Source: UBA8522 sp035528895 (GTDB taxonomy: Bacteria > Acidobacteriota > Aminicenantia > Aminicenantales > UBA8522). Taken from it: a stretch of DNA of 26,511 nucleotides. Positions 7,623 to 15,260 of the stretch are shown in pieces. The stretch spans positions 1 to 26,511 of the forward strand of contig DATKXS010000214.1 of NCBI GenBank assembly GCA_035528895.1. The letters run 5' to 3'. The notes under the pieces are model-generated. The model was not told where the DNA came from and made no database searches. It saw only the letters and a list, made by a program, of their open reading frames with translations. The position numbers and the translations under genes are program-made. How positions within the stretch are numbered: the first letter of the stretch is position 1; every line of letters begins with the position of its first letter.

Positions 7623-7649
7623 TTGACTTCATCCCCCTATAAATATAAT
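7623..7649 (+). promoter_or_regulatory. Possible promoter upstream of the flotillin gene
   Basis: TTGACT (7623-7628) and a perfect TATAAT (7644-7649) are separated by 15 bases, shorter than the usual 16-18. The pair lies directly after the glycosyltransferase stop and about 235 bases before the SPFH start, so the leader would include the two hairpins at 7701-7788. Confidence 0.35.
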
Positions 7650-7700
7650 ATTTTCACTCTATTTAGCCTGGATTATTCATGAAATGAAGAGGAGAAAACC

Positions 7701-7788
7701 CCCTCTCCCTGGACGGGAGAGGGTTAGGGAGAGGGTGACTGTGAAAAGAGACCCCCTCCCCTCTATCCCCTCCCACCAGGGGAGGGGG
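7701..7788. repeat. Two C/G-rich hairpin repeats in the intergenic region
   Basis: CCCTCTCCC (7701-7709) pairs with GGGAGAGGG (7715-7723), loop of five. CCCCCTCCCC (7752-7761) pairs with GGGGAGGGGG (7779-7788), loop of 17. The wording ccctctccc...gggagaggg-ttaggg resembles an intergenic repeat I recall from many unrelated bacteria. No gene is visible in 7622-7884. Confidence 0.55.
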
Positions 7789-7884
7789 AATATTTTGGTG
7801 CATTATTTGTGAATAGATCAGGTTAGCTGGATTGTGTCCCTGGGTATCACTCCGATTGAGCTTTCCGATGGACAGGAGGTTATC

Positions 7885-9294
7885 ATGAGTCTCATCCCTT
7901 CATTGATCCTGGCCGGCGCGATCATCCTTGTCATCGCCTTCATCCTGATCATCATCGCCAAACAGTACCGCAAGGTCGGACCGAACGAGGTCCTGATCAT
8001 CGCCGGCGGCCGGAAGAGGACGATCACCGGCCCCGACGGCTCGAAGATCAAGGTCGGGTATCGTTATCGTTTGGGCGGGGGCACATTTGTCATCCCGTTC
8101 ATCGAAACGGTCTACCTGCTTCCCATGGACGTCATCACGCTGAACATCAAGACGCCGGAAGTCCTGACCAACAGCGGCGTTCCGATCATGGCCGAAGCCA
8201 CAGCTCAGGTCAAGGTCGACTCCTCGGACGCCGCCATTCGCCTGGCCGCGGAGCAGTTCCTCGGTCAAGGCAAGGAAGGAATCCGCGACGTCTCCCTGAC
8301 CGTCCTCGAAGGCCACATGCGCGAGGTCATCGGCACGATGACCGTCGAGGAGATCTTCCGCGGCCGGCCGGTCTTTTCGGCCCGGGTCAACGAGGCCGTG
8401 CGCCCCGATTTTTCGCGGATGGGACTGGTCATGCTCTCTTACGCCCTCAAGGACATCAGCGATACCCAGGGATATCTCGAGTCATTGAGCAAGCCGCAGG
8501 TGGTGGCCGCGAAAAGGGATGCCGTGATCGCCCAAGCCGAGACCGAGAAAGAGGCGATCATCAAGTCCTCCCAGGCCCGCAAGGAGGGAGAAGTCGCCCG
8601 CCTGGCCGCCGAGGCCATGATCGCCAAGGCCCAGTGGGATAACGAAGCCAAGAAATCAGAGTCTCAAGTCGCCGTCAACCAGAAAAAAGCCCAGGCGGAT
8701 TTTTCCTACGAGCTTGAACGATACCGGCTGAGCCAGCAGATCACAAAAGAAGAGGCCAAGATGAAGGCCATCGAGAAGGAAGAGGCCATCAAGATCGAGG
8801 AACTGGAGATCTCGAGGCGCGAGAAAGAGCTCGAATCGAGTGTCGTCAAACCGGCCGACGCCCGCAAGTACCAGATCAAAGCCGAAGCCGAAGCCGAGGA
8901 ATTCCGGATCCAGGCCGAGGCCAAGGGCAAAGCCGAAGCGCTGCGACTGGAAGGAGACGCCGAAGTCGAGCTGATGAAGAAAAGGGGCCTGGCCGAGGCC
9001 GAGTCCATGCTCAAGAAGGCCCAGGCCTGGGAGAAATACAACCAGGCGGCCGTCCTGGAGATGTACCTGAAGGCCCTGCCCGACCTGGCCAGGGCCGTCT
9101 CCGAGCCGCTGTCCAAGGTGGACAAGATCGTTGTCATCAGCGGCGGCGACAAGAGCCTGGGCACGACGAAAATCACGGCCCAGGTCGCCGAGGTCCTTTC
9201 CCAGATGCCCGATGTCGTCAAGTCCCTGACGGGTGTCGACCTGAAGAAATACCTGCAGGAGAAACTGGCTCCCGAAGACAAGAAAGAGAAGTGA
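7885..9294 (+). CDS. Flotillin-like SPFH/Band 7 membrane scaffold protein
   Basis: Flotillins form oligomeric scaffolds in functional membrane microdomains. The 469-residue product has one N-terminal membrane helix (about residues 5-26) and a Band 7/SPFH domain (about 28-200, with VGPNEVLIIAGG, VPIMAEATAQVKVD, GHMREVIGTMTVEEI). A long Glu/Ala/Lys-rich coiled coil follows (about 205-390), with the flotillin-typical AEAEAEEFRIQAEAKGKAEA. The C-terminus holds ALPDLARAVSEPLSKVDKIVVISGG, as in FloT/YuaG. The start is the ATG at 7885 after AGGAGG (7874-7879); an in-frame GTG at 7834 lacks such a site. In many genomes a NfeD-family gene accompanies floT, but none is present here. The aminotransferase fusion gene starts 24 bases downstream, so the two are probably co-transcribed. 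Confidence 0.9.
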   Translation: MSLIPSLILAGAIILVIAFILIIIAKQYRKVGPNEVLIIAGGRKRTITGPDGSKIKVGYRYRLGGGTFVIPFIETVYLLPMDVITLNIKTPEVLTNSGVPIMAEATAQVKVDSSDAAIRLAAEQFLGQGKEGIRDVSLTVLEGHMREVIGTMTVEEIFRGRPVFSARVNEAVRPDFSRMGLVMLSYALKDISDTQGYLESLSKPQVVAAKRDAVIAQAETEKEAIIKSSQARKEGEVARLAAEAMIAKAQWDNEAKKSESQVAVNQKKAQADFSYELERYRLSQQITKEEAKMKAIEKEEAIKIEELEISRREKELESSVVKPADARKYQIKAEAEAEEFRIQAEAKGKAEALRLEGDAEVELMKKRGLAEAESMLKKAQAWEKYNQAAVLEMYLKALPDLARAVSEPLSKVDKIVVISGGDKSLGTTKITAQVAEVLSQMPDVVKSLTGVDLKKYLQEKLAPEDKKEK

Positions 9295-9318
9295 TCCTCC
9301 GGGAAGGACGGGCCTATC

Positions 9319-11655
9319 ATGATCTCAGAGAAAGTCAACCAAATCGGCGCCTCGCCGACCCTCAAGATCTCGGCCAAGGCCAAGGCCATGCGGGCCGATG
9401 GGATCGACATCGTCGACCTGAGTGTCGGCGAGCCTGATTTCCCGACGCCCGAGAACGCCAAGGCGGCCGGCATCCGGGCCATCCAGCAGAACTTCACCAA
9501 GTACACCGAGAACGAAGGGATCCCCGCCCTCAAGAAGGCGGTCCTCTCGCGGATGAAGGAGGATTATGAGCTGACCTACGAGATGAACCAGGTGATCATC
9601 TCGCCCGGCGCCAAGGCCTCCCTTTTCCTCATCTTCCAGGTCCTTATCGATGAGGGGGAAGAGGTCATCATCCCGGCCCCCTACTGGGTGACGTACCCCA
9701 TGGCCGTCGCCCTGTCCAAGGGCAAGCCGGTCATCGTCCCGACCAAAGAGGAAAACGGTTTCCTCCTGACGCCCGAGGAGCTCAAGGCGGCCATCAACCC
9801 TTCCACCAAGGCGATCATCCTCAACAATCCGTCGAACCCGACCGGCGCCGCCTATACGAAATCCCGGCTCGAAGCCCTGGCCGAAGTGATCCAGGGCGAG
9901 GATGTCTTCGTCATCGCCGACGAGATATACGGCCAGCTCGTTTACGACGATTTCGAGTTCCGGAGCTTCGCCTCGCTGGGCGAGGATATCAAGAAGAAAA
10001 CCATCGTCGTTAACGGCGTCTCCAAGTCTTACTCGATGACGGGCTGGCGCATCGGCTATGCCCTGGGCCCCGCCGAGATCATCGACGGCATGGCCAAGGT
10101 CCAGAGTCACTCCACCTCCAACCCCTGCTCGATCTCGCAGTATGCCAGCCTGGAGGCCTTGAGCGGACAGCAGCACGAGGTCTCGCGGATGGTCGCAGAA
10201 TTCCAGCGCCGGCGGAACTACTGCCTGAGGCGGCTCAAGAGCATTCCCAACATCTCCTGCTTCGAGCCGCAGGGCGCGTTCTATCTTTTTCCCAATTTCT
10301 CCGCCTATTACAACAAGGAGGCCAACGGTACTGTCGTCCGCAATTCCTACGGGATGGCCTATTATCTCCTGAGGGAAGCCCGGGTGGCCATCGTCCCCGG
10401 AGACTCCTTCGGAAACGACGCCTGCATCCGTCTCTCCTACGCCACTTCCATGGAAAACCTGGAAAAGGGCATAGACCGGATCAGCGAGGCGCTGGCCAAG
10501 CTCAAGATCCCGAAAAAGATCAGACGGGTCGCCCTCAACAACACCGTTACCCGGGTGAAAAAGTCCGTCCCGGTAGAGGCGACGGTCACGGCCAAGATGA
10601 GGGACGCCCTGGTCGCCGAGATGGACGGGCATCTCACGCCCGAGAACTACTACGAGTGGAACGCCAACATCTCCGGCGTCATCGTCCAGCTCCGGACGAA
10701 CGTTTCCCATCTCTCCGATTTCTGGATAGAGAACTGGTACCCCGCCCAACTCGAAGCCGACCTGGAGCCCCACGGGATCATCTACGCGGTCGACGGAATC
10801 GTCGGCCGGGAGCCCCGGGTATTTTATAATTCCGAGACCAAGACCGGTGTTATCGTCAATTCCGATAACTACGGCCCGCTGAGAAGCCTGGCCCTGGGGA
10901 TGGTGATGGACATCTCGGAGAGACTGTTCGGGGGCTGCGCGGTGCGCGGCATGTCGGCCGACGCCGGCGGCAAAGGCCTGATCCTCGTCGGTCCACCCGG
11001 GACGCGCAAGACCGATCTCTTTTACGGGCTGCTCGGGGACAATAGCTTCCGCCTCCACGCCAACGACATCGTTTTCGTGCGCCAGTCGGGCGGGAGAGTG
11101 TCGGCCGAGTGTGTGGAGAGGAAGCTCTATCTTCCGACGAATACCGTCGAGGTCTTCCCCCGCCTGGCTCCGCTTTTTGACAACAGCAAGTGCGAGAACA
11201 TCGTCACTCATAAGGAAGACTGCCGGGACGCCGAATGCCTGCGCCGGGACGACTGCCGGCTCGACCGCGGCTCGCTTTTCTGCTACAAGGCTTCACCGGA
11301 AGCCCACGCCATGCTCGACCCGTACTGGATCGGCGGGAAGGCTGCTCACACCAAACGGACCGAGCTGAACTGGGTCTTCCTCCTCCGCAACGATCCTATC
11401 TCCCCGGCCGCCATCAAGCTGCGGAAGGACGAGGCCCTGCGCATCCTGGAGGCCGGCGAAAGCGCCGGCGCCAAGAAAGCCCTCAGCCCGGCCAAACCCC
11501 AACCGTACTACAATCCCCACCTCTTGCTCACAACGGAAGAAAGGCTCGAACTCCAGAAGGTCTACTTCGACCGTTTGCTGGACACTGTGACCTGCTATCT
11601 CTTCAACAGCGGAGTGGCCGGACCCGACGAAATCAAAAAGATCGTCCTAGTGTGA
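9319..11655 (+). CDS. Fusion: class I PLP aminotransferase + P-loop kinase-like (PEPCK/HPr-kinase-like) domain
   Basis: A single uninterrupted 778-residue frame. Residues 1 to about 395 are an aspartate-type class I/II aminotransferase: VDLSVGEPDFPTP, NNPSNPTG (169-176), ADEIYGQLVY and the PLP lysine at NGVSKSYSMTGWRIGYA (Lys236). That is a full normal length. The remainder (about 400-778) is a second domain with Walker A GPPGTRKT (558-565), HANDIVFVR as a likely acidic metal site, ERKLYLPTN, a five-cysteine cluster (625-655) and DPYWIGGKAAHTKRTELNWVFLLRND. It recalls the HPr-kinase/ATP-PEPCK nucleotide-binding fold, but the substrate is unknown. A site GGGAAGGA lies about 10 bases before the ATG. 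The stop codon falls within a palindromic element. Transaminase activity is likely; the role of the second domain is unassigned. Confidence 0.85.
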   Translation: MISEKVNQIGASPTLKISAKAKAMRADGIDIVDLSVGEPDFPTPENAKAAGIRAIQQNFTKYTENEGIPALKKAVLSRMKEDYELTYEMNQVIISPGAKASLFLIFQVLIDEGEEVIIPAPYWVTYPMAVALSKGKPVIVPTKEENGFLLTPEELKAAINPSTKAIILNNPSNPTGAAYTKSRLEALAEVIQGEDVFVIADEIYGQLVYDDFEFRSFASLGEDIKKKTIVVNGVSKSYSMTGWRIGYALGPAEIIDGMAKVQSHSTSNPCSISQYASLEALSGQQHEVSRMVAEFQRRRNYCLRRLKSIPNISCFEPQGAFYLFPNFSAYYNKEANGTVVRNSYGMAYYLLREARVAIVPGDSFGNDACIRLSYATSMENLEKGIDRISEALAKLKIPKKIRRVALNNTVTRVKKSVPVEATVTAKMRDALVAEMDGHLTPENYYEWNANISGVIVQLRTNVSHLSDFWIENWYPAQLEADLEPHGIIYAVDGIVGREPRVFYNSETKTGVIVNSDNYGPLRSLALGMVMDISERLFGGCAVRGMSADAGGKGLILVGPPGTRKTDLFYGLLGDNSFRLHANDIVFVRQSGGRVSAECVERKLYLPTNTVEVFPRLAPLFDNSKCENIVTHKEDCRDAECLRRDDCRLDRGSLFCYKASPEAHAMLDPYWIGGKAAHTKRTELNWVFLLRNDPISPAAIKLRKDEALRILEAGESAGAKKALSPAKPQPYYNPHLLLTTEERLELQKVYFDRLLDTVTCYLFNSGVAGPDEIKKIVLV

Positions 11656-11734
11656 TGTCTCGTAATTGTCTATCGCTAAATACCGCCTGATGTAGCCTGA
11701 TAAATATATCAACTTATTTATGAGATGCAACACT
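11649..11734. repeat. Palindromic element, AGTGT...TCTCRTAA type, copy 2
   Basis: AGTGTgatgTCTCgTAA at the left (11649-11665) and TTAtGAGAtgcaACACT at the right (11718-11734) are imperfect inverted arms, with 12 of 17 positions paired. The interior is A/T-rich and has no gene. The stop codon of the aminotransferase fusion (TGA, 11653-11655) lies in the left arm. It is related to the element at 1868-1920. Confidence 0.55.
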
Positions 11735-11822
11735 GGGCGAAAGGTAATTGTCCCCCTGTCATTGGCAAGGGGTAACCGTCCCCTCTGCCATGGGCGAAAG
11801 GTAATCGTCCCCCCCTGTCATT
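11735..11822. repeat. Three tandem imperfect ~29-bp repeats
   Basis: Copies at 11735-11763, 11764-11791 and 11792-11822 share the pattern GGGCGAAAGGTAA(T/C)(T/C)GTCCCCC-TGTCATT. The middle copy is diverged (GGCAAGGGGTAACCGTCCCC). They abut each other without spacers and follow directly on the palindromic element. Confidence 0.6.
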
Positions 11823-11873
11823 GCGAGCCGAAGCCGCGAGCGAAGCGTGGCGGGAAGCGAAGCAATCTCCCGA
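11816..11873. repeat. TCATTGCGAG...GCAATCTC interspersed repeat
   Basis: The stretch begins TGTCATTGCGAGCC and ends GAAGCAATCTCCCG. TCATTGCGAG-n-GAAGCAATCTC is a motif I recognise as an intergenic repeat shared by many distant bacteria. ATTGC and GCAAT form the outer stem. It ends a few bases from the gmhA stop codon (11876-11878). Confidence 0.55.
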
Positions 11874-11875
11874 AT

Positions 11876-12436
11876 CTACGCCAGCCGGTCGTCGATCTCC
11901 TGGGCGATCAGATGGAGGAGGACGAGGTGGAGCTCCTGGATGCGCGGAGTGCTCCGGGAGGGCACGTCCAGCAAGAAGTCTGCCAGCGGGCCGAGCTTCC
12001 CACCCCCTTCCCCGGTCAGGGCGATCGTCACCAGTCTTTTCTCTTTGGCCGCCCTGAGGGCTTCCAGGATATTCGGCGAGGTCCCGCTGGTGGAGAGGGC
12101 CAGGGCGATATCCCCTTCGTTGCCCAGCGCCTCGACCTGACGGCTGAACACCAGGTCGAAGGAGGAATCGTTGGCGATCGATGTCAGCGTCGAGGTGTCG
12201 GTCGTCAAGGCGACGGCCGGCAGCGGCCGGCGCGGCTTGGAGAACTTGTTCACCAGCTCGGCCGCCAGATGCTGGGCCTCGGCGGCGCTTCCCCCGTTGC
12301 CGAAAACGAGGACTTTGTGACCGGATTCGAGGCTTTTCACGATGACGTCGGCCGCTTTTTCAAGGAGCGGCCCCTTCTTCTGAAAGAAATCCCCGAGGAG
12401 ACGGCTGATTTCCTCCTGGATTGTCCGATATTCCAT
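11876..12436 (-). CDS. gmhA: Phosphoheptose isomerase (sedoheptulose-7-phosphate isomerase)
   Basis: GmhA converts sedoheptulose 7-phosphate to D-glycero-D-manno-heptose 7-phosphate, the first step to ADP- or GDP-heptose for LPS core or other glycans. The 186-residue SIS-domain protein shows GNGGSAAEAQHLAAEL (47-62, with His56 and Glu60 in the metal/active site), ALTTDTSTLTSIAND and STSGTSPNILEAL (phosphate-binding Ser/Thr). The C-terminal STPRIQELHLVLLHLI carries the conserved Gln and His. The length is typical. It lies 12 bases after plsC on the same strand, with AGGGAGA as ribosome-binding site. No other heptose genes (gmhB, hldE) are in the window. Confidence 0.9.
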   Translation of the reverse strand: MEYRTIQEEISRLLGDFFQKKGPLLEKAADVIVKSLESGHKVLVFGNGGSAAEAQHLAAELVNKFSKPRRPLPAVALTTDTSTLTSIANDSSFDLVFSRQVEALGNEGDIALALSTSGTSPNILEALRAAKEKRLVTIALTGEGGGKLGPLADFLLDVPSRSTPRIQELHLVLLHLIAQEIDDRLA

Positions 12437-12448
12437 GGCGATCTCCCT

Positions 12449-13147
12449 TCAGGCCGTCATTCCGGATTCGATGACGGCCTTGACCTTGTCCTCCAGCCCG
12501 CTCTGGGTGCTCTGATCGTATCCCTGGACGGGAACGGGCGGATGAAACCGGACCTCGACCTTTCCCCGGCGGGGGAAAATGGTCCCGCGCGGCATCAGCT
12601 CATACGTCCCCCCGATGCTGATGGGAACGATGGGGGCCTGACTCTCCGTGGCCAGGAAGAAACCGCCTCTCTTGAACGCCTGGGTCCGGCCGTCGCGGCT
12701 CCTGGTGCCTTCAGGAAAGATGAGGTAGGAGTAACCCTTCTCACGCATCAGGCGGACGGCGAGATCGATGCTTTTTTTCCCGCCCCGCACGCCTTTGCGG
12801 TCGACGGGAACGAACCCGACGAACCGCATTCCCTGGCCGATGACCGGGATCCGGAAGACTCCCTTCTTGAGGATGACCCGGATCGGCTGGGGGATAAGCA
12901 GGAAGAGCAGCGGCCCATCGAGGAAGCTGAGATGATTGGCCATGAAGATGTAGGGTGTCCGCTTGTCGACCCTTTCCCGCCCGGTAACCTCGACCTTGAT
13001 CCCCAGGATGGGGGGCGCCAGGCTCATCGCCCACTTGGCGACGCCGAGCAGCGGATCGCGCAGTCCGAACGGCCAGCAGATGAGCAGGAGGACGGCCAGA
13101 ACGATGATCAGAACAACATAGATAAGAACCAGGAGGATTGTCCGCAT
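12449..13147 (-). CDS. plsC: 1-acyl-sn-glycerol-3-phosphate acyltransferase
   Basis: PlsC acylates lysophosphatidate to phosphatidate at the inner membrane. The 232-residue protein has an N-terminal membrane helix (about 4-25). It then has the catalytic NHXXXXD motif in MANHLSFLDGP (Asn71, His72, Asp77), the substrate-binding FPEGTRSRDG block (about 144-153) and VPISIGGTYELMPRG. All four acyltransferase blocks are present and the length is normal. It is the first gene of a two-gene minus-strand unit with gmhA. An extended -10 sequence sits only 15 bases before the ATG, so the leader should be about eight bases. Substrate range among PlsC paralogues cannot be resolved from sequence; a lysolipid other than LPA is possible. 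Confidence 0.88.
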   Translation of the reverse strand: MRTILLVLIYVVLIIVLAVLLLICWPFGLRDPLLGVAKWAMSLAPPILGIKVEVTGRERVDKRTPYIFMANHLSFLDGPLLFLLIPQPIRVILKKGVFRIPVIGQGMRFVGFVPVDRKGVRGGKKSIDLAVRLMREKGYSYLIFPEGTRSRDGRTQAFKRGGFFLATESQAPIVPISIGGTYELMPRGTIFPRRGKVEVRFHPPVPVQGYDQSTQSGLEDKVKAVIESGMTA

Positions 13148-13161
13148 GTCCAGCTGCCGGG

Positions 13162-13170
13162 ATTATACCA
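13162..13170 (-). promoter_or_regulatory. Extended -10 promoter of plsC-gmhA
   Basis: On the minus strand the sequence reads TGGTATAAT, an extended -10 (TGNTATAAT). No convincing -35 is visible, as expected for this class. Predicted start about 13155, eight bases before the ATG at 13147. Confidence 0.5.
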
Positions 13171-13210
13171 CAATTCGGTCCCGGCGGGCGCTGGTCGATC
13201 CACCATGGGC

Positions 13211-13239
13211 TTGCAACGCCGGACAAATTCAGATTAAAT
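13211..13239 (+). promoter_or_regulatory. Possible leaderless or near-leaderless promoter of the GT-C gene
   Basis: TTGCAA (13211-13216), 17-base spacer, TTAAAT (13234-13239). Each hexamer matches 4 of 6 consensus bases. The start would fall at about 13246, within two bases of the ATG at 13248, and no Shine-Dalgarno sequence is present. Confidence 0.35.
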
Positions 13240-13247
13240 AAGACCGG

Positions 13248-15224
13248 ATGGACGCGAGCGCCGCGGGGAAAAAGCCGGGTCTTCCTCTTCCGGTCATCCT
13301 GGCCTCGATCGCCGTTTTCCTCTTTTGCAGCCTGTTTTCCTCCCTCGTTTTTGAGCGCGTTCCCCATATCAACGACGAGGTCGCCTATTTCTTCCAGGCC
13401 AAGCTCTTCCAGTCGGGCCGGCTGTATGCGCCTTCCCCCTGCGGCCGGGAATTCTTCGATTTCCCCCACATCATCAACAACGGAAGATGGTACAGCATCT
13501 ATCCTCCAGGGTTTCCGCTGTTGCTCGTCGTCGGCCTGATATTCCGGGTGCCTTGGCTCGTCAATCCTCTCTTGGCGTCCCTGGCGATCGTCCTCCTTTA
13601 TCTGCTCGGCAAGGAGATCTACGGCCGTTCGGTCGGTCTCATTGCCGCACTCCTGGGAACCATTTCCCCCTGGTTCATAGTGATGTCCTCGACCATGATG
13701 TCGCATACCTCGAGCATGTTTTTCAACGCGCTCTTTTTGTTACTTCTCTTCCGATCTCTCAGAAGGCCGTCCTTTGGCTTGGGCCTCGCTGCCGGTATCA
13801 GTTGGGGAATGGCCTTCCTAATCCGCCCGGTCAACACCCTGTTCTTTTCTTTCGTCTTTCTTGTCTATTATGCTTTCCGCCTGGTGAAAAGCCGCCGCGG
13901 CCCGGCACCAAGAAACGCCCTCGCTTTCTTGGCTACAGCCCTGGTTTTTGCCGGATTGTTCCTCTTTTATAACTTCGTCACCAATGGCGGTCCGTTTCGG
14001 ATGGGACATATAGTCCGCTACGGCCCCAGCTATTCGGTCATCTTCGGTCGAGCGGCTACGCTCGACTCCGCCTTCACTCCCCTCTCCGGATCCGTCCAGA
14101 TGGCCGATAACCTGCGCGCCTTGAACACGGACCTCTTCGGCTGGCCGGCCTCCTCTTTCCTGGCCATGCTGCCTCTCCTCTGGCTGACCCGATTGAATCC
14201 GAAGGAGAGGAAAAAGGACCTGCTTCTCCTGAGCGGCTTCGGCTGCCTTGTCGCCGCCTTTTATTTTTTCTGGGGAGCGTTCGTCTTCGTCGGCGCCCGG
14301 ATGTTATTCGATGCCGTCCCCCTTCTTCTGCTGCTGAGCGCCCGGGGGATCGTCGAGCTCCCCGGCCTTGTCGCCCAGATAACCCGGAAGATATCCAGAC
14401 CCATAGTCAGAAGGATGACCGCCGTTCTGATCTGCGCTTTTGCCACCTATGCGTTTTTCTCCCGTATGCCCCATAGACTCCGCCCTCCAAATGAAAACTG
14501 GTTCTTTGACCGCTACGACCACCGTTTTGCCGGGACGAGCGCCCGGCTGGGCCGGACCATAGACGCGCTCGACCTCGGCCGGGCGCTGGTCGTCCTCAAG
14601 CTCTGGCATCGGCCGCCGCCCTCTTTCCCCGAGGAGGGAGGCTGGGGTTCAGGCTTCCTTCACAATGGCCCCGATCTCGATGGCGATATCATTTATGTAA
14701 AGGCCGGGGACAAGAGCTATGCTGAGCTCTTTTCTTGCTATCCGGCCAGGAAAATCTATGTCTATGTCGGCACCCTTGACAGGGGTATGCTGATCCCCAT
14801 GAAACAAAGTCAGGAGAGGATCGAGCGGGGAGAGCCGCTGCGGCCGTCCCCCCGAATTAGGAACTCCATCGCGATCGTCCAGGACCCGGCCGATATATTT
14901 TTCGGCTACTCCCCGGAGTTCAGCCGGTTCCTGCATCAGGTCTTCCGGGAGATATCTCCCCTTGAGATGAACGGGAAGGGGCTGGAAGCGCTGGGCGTTC
15001 AGTATCAGGGCCGGGACGACTTCGGGCGGGCTGCGTTTTGTTTCGAAGCCGCCCTCCAGATCGAGAACGATCCAGCCACAAGGCGCAACCTCTTCAACCG
15101 TCTCGTCCCCTGCTACCAAAAAACGGGCCAAGCGGATGAGGCCCGGAAGATCCTGAGTTTTATCGAAAGAGTCGATTTCGACGAGCGCCGGCTCTATAAT
15201 GTCTTTCCGGAGAGGGGGTTCTAG
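13248..15224 (+). CDS. GT-C (ArnT/PMT-like) integral membrane glycosyltransferase with C-terminal TPR-like tail
   Basis: A 658-residue polytopic protein. The first periplasmic loop carries PHINDEVAYFFQAKLF with the acidic pair Asp43-Glu44, the place of the catalytic aspartate in ArnT, PMT and related GT-C enzymes that use polyprenyl-phosphate sugars. About ten hydrophobic segments follow up to roughly residue 410 (for example LLASLAIVLLYLLGKEIYG and LVAAFYFFWGAFVF). A soluble C-terminal part then includes a pair of TPR-like helices (about 580-640: YQGRDDFGRAAFCFEAAL, YQKTGQADEARKIL). The gene is divergent from plsC across 100 bases. Acceptor and sugar are unknown. Family assignment is good at the level of GT-C/PMT_2. 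Confidence 0.8.
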   Translation: MDASAAGKKPGLPLPVILASIAVFLFCSLFSSLVFERVPHINDEVAYFFQAKLFQSGRLYAPSPCGREFFDFPHIINNGRWYSIYPPGFPLLLVVGLIFRVPWLVNPLLASLAIVLLYLLGKEIYGRSVGLIAALLGTISPWFIVMSSTMMSHTSSMFFNALFLLLLFRSLRRPSFGLGLAAGISWGMAFLIRPVNTLFFSFVFLVYYAFRLVKSRRGPAPRNALAFLATALVFAGLFLFYNFVTNGGPFRMGHIVRYGPSYSVIFGRAATLDSAFTPLSGSVQMADNLRALNTDLFGWPASSFLAMLPLLWLTRLNPKERKKDLLLLSGFGCLVAAFYFFWGAFVFVGARMLFDAVPLLLLLSARGIVELPGLVAQITRKISRPIVRRMTAVLICAFATYAFFSRMPHRLRPPNENWFFDRYDHRFAGTSARLGRTIDALDLGRALVVLKLWHRPPPSFPEEGGWGSGFLHNGPDLDGDIIYVKAGDKSYAELFSCYPARKIYVYVGTLDRGMLIPMKQSQERIERGEPLRPSPRIRNSIAIVQDPADIFFGYSPEFSRFLHQVFREISPLEMNGKGLEALGVQYQGRDDFGRAAFCFEAALQIENDPATRRNLFNRLVPCYQKTGQADEARKILSFIERVDFDERRLYNVFPERGF

Positions 15225-15260
15225 CGAGTTTTCGGGCCCCGGCATGAAATCTTGCTTTTG

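Noticed and set aside
7834..7884. Longer flotillin start at GTG 7834
   Set aside because: No ribosome-binding site there, and the added residues precede the expected membrane helix. AGGAGG sits just before ATG 7885.
9325..11211. Open frame of 628 codons on the minus strand
   Set aside because: Antisense to the aminotransferase fusion; its Asp/Gly/Val-rich composition is that of a complementary-strand shadow, with no motif.
11735..11822. Three direct repeats as a possible CRISPR array
   Set aside because: The copies are imperfect and directly adjoining, with no spacers, and no cas genes are near.
11720..13237. Open frame of 505 codons on the + strand
   Set aside because: It runs antisense across gmhA and plsC, which have clear family motifs on the minus strand. 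The translation is low-complexity and begins inside repeats. It is a shadow of high-GC genes.
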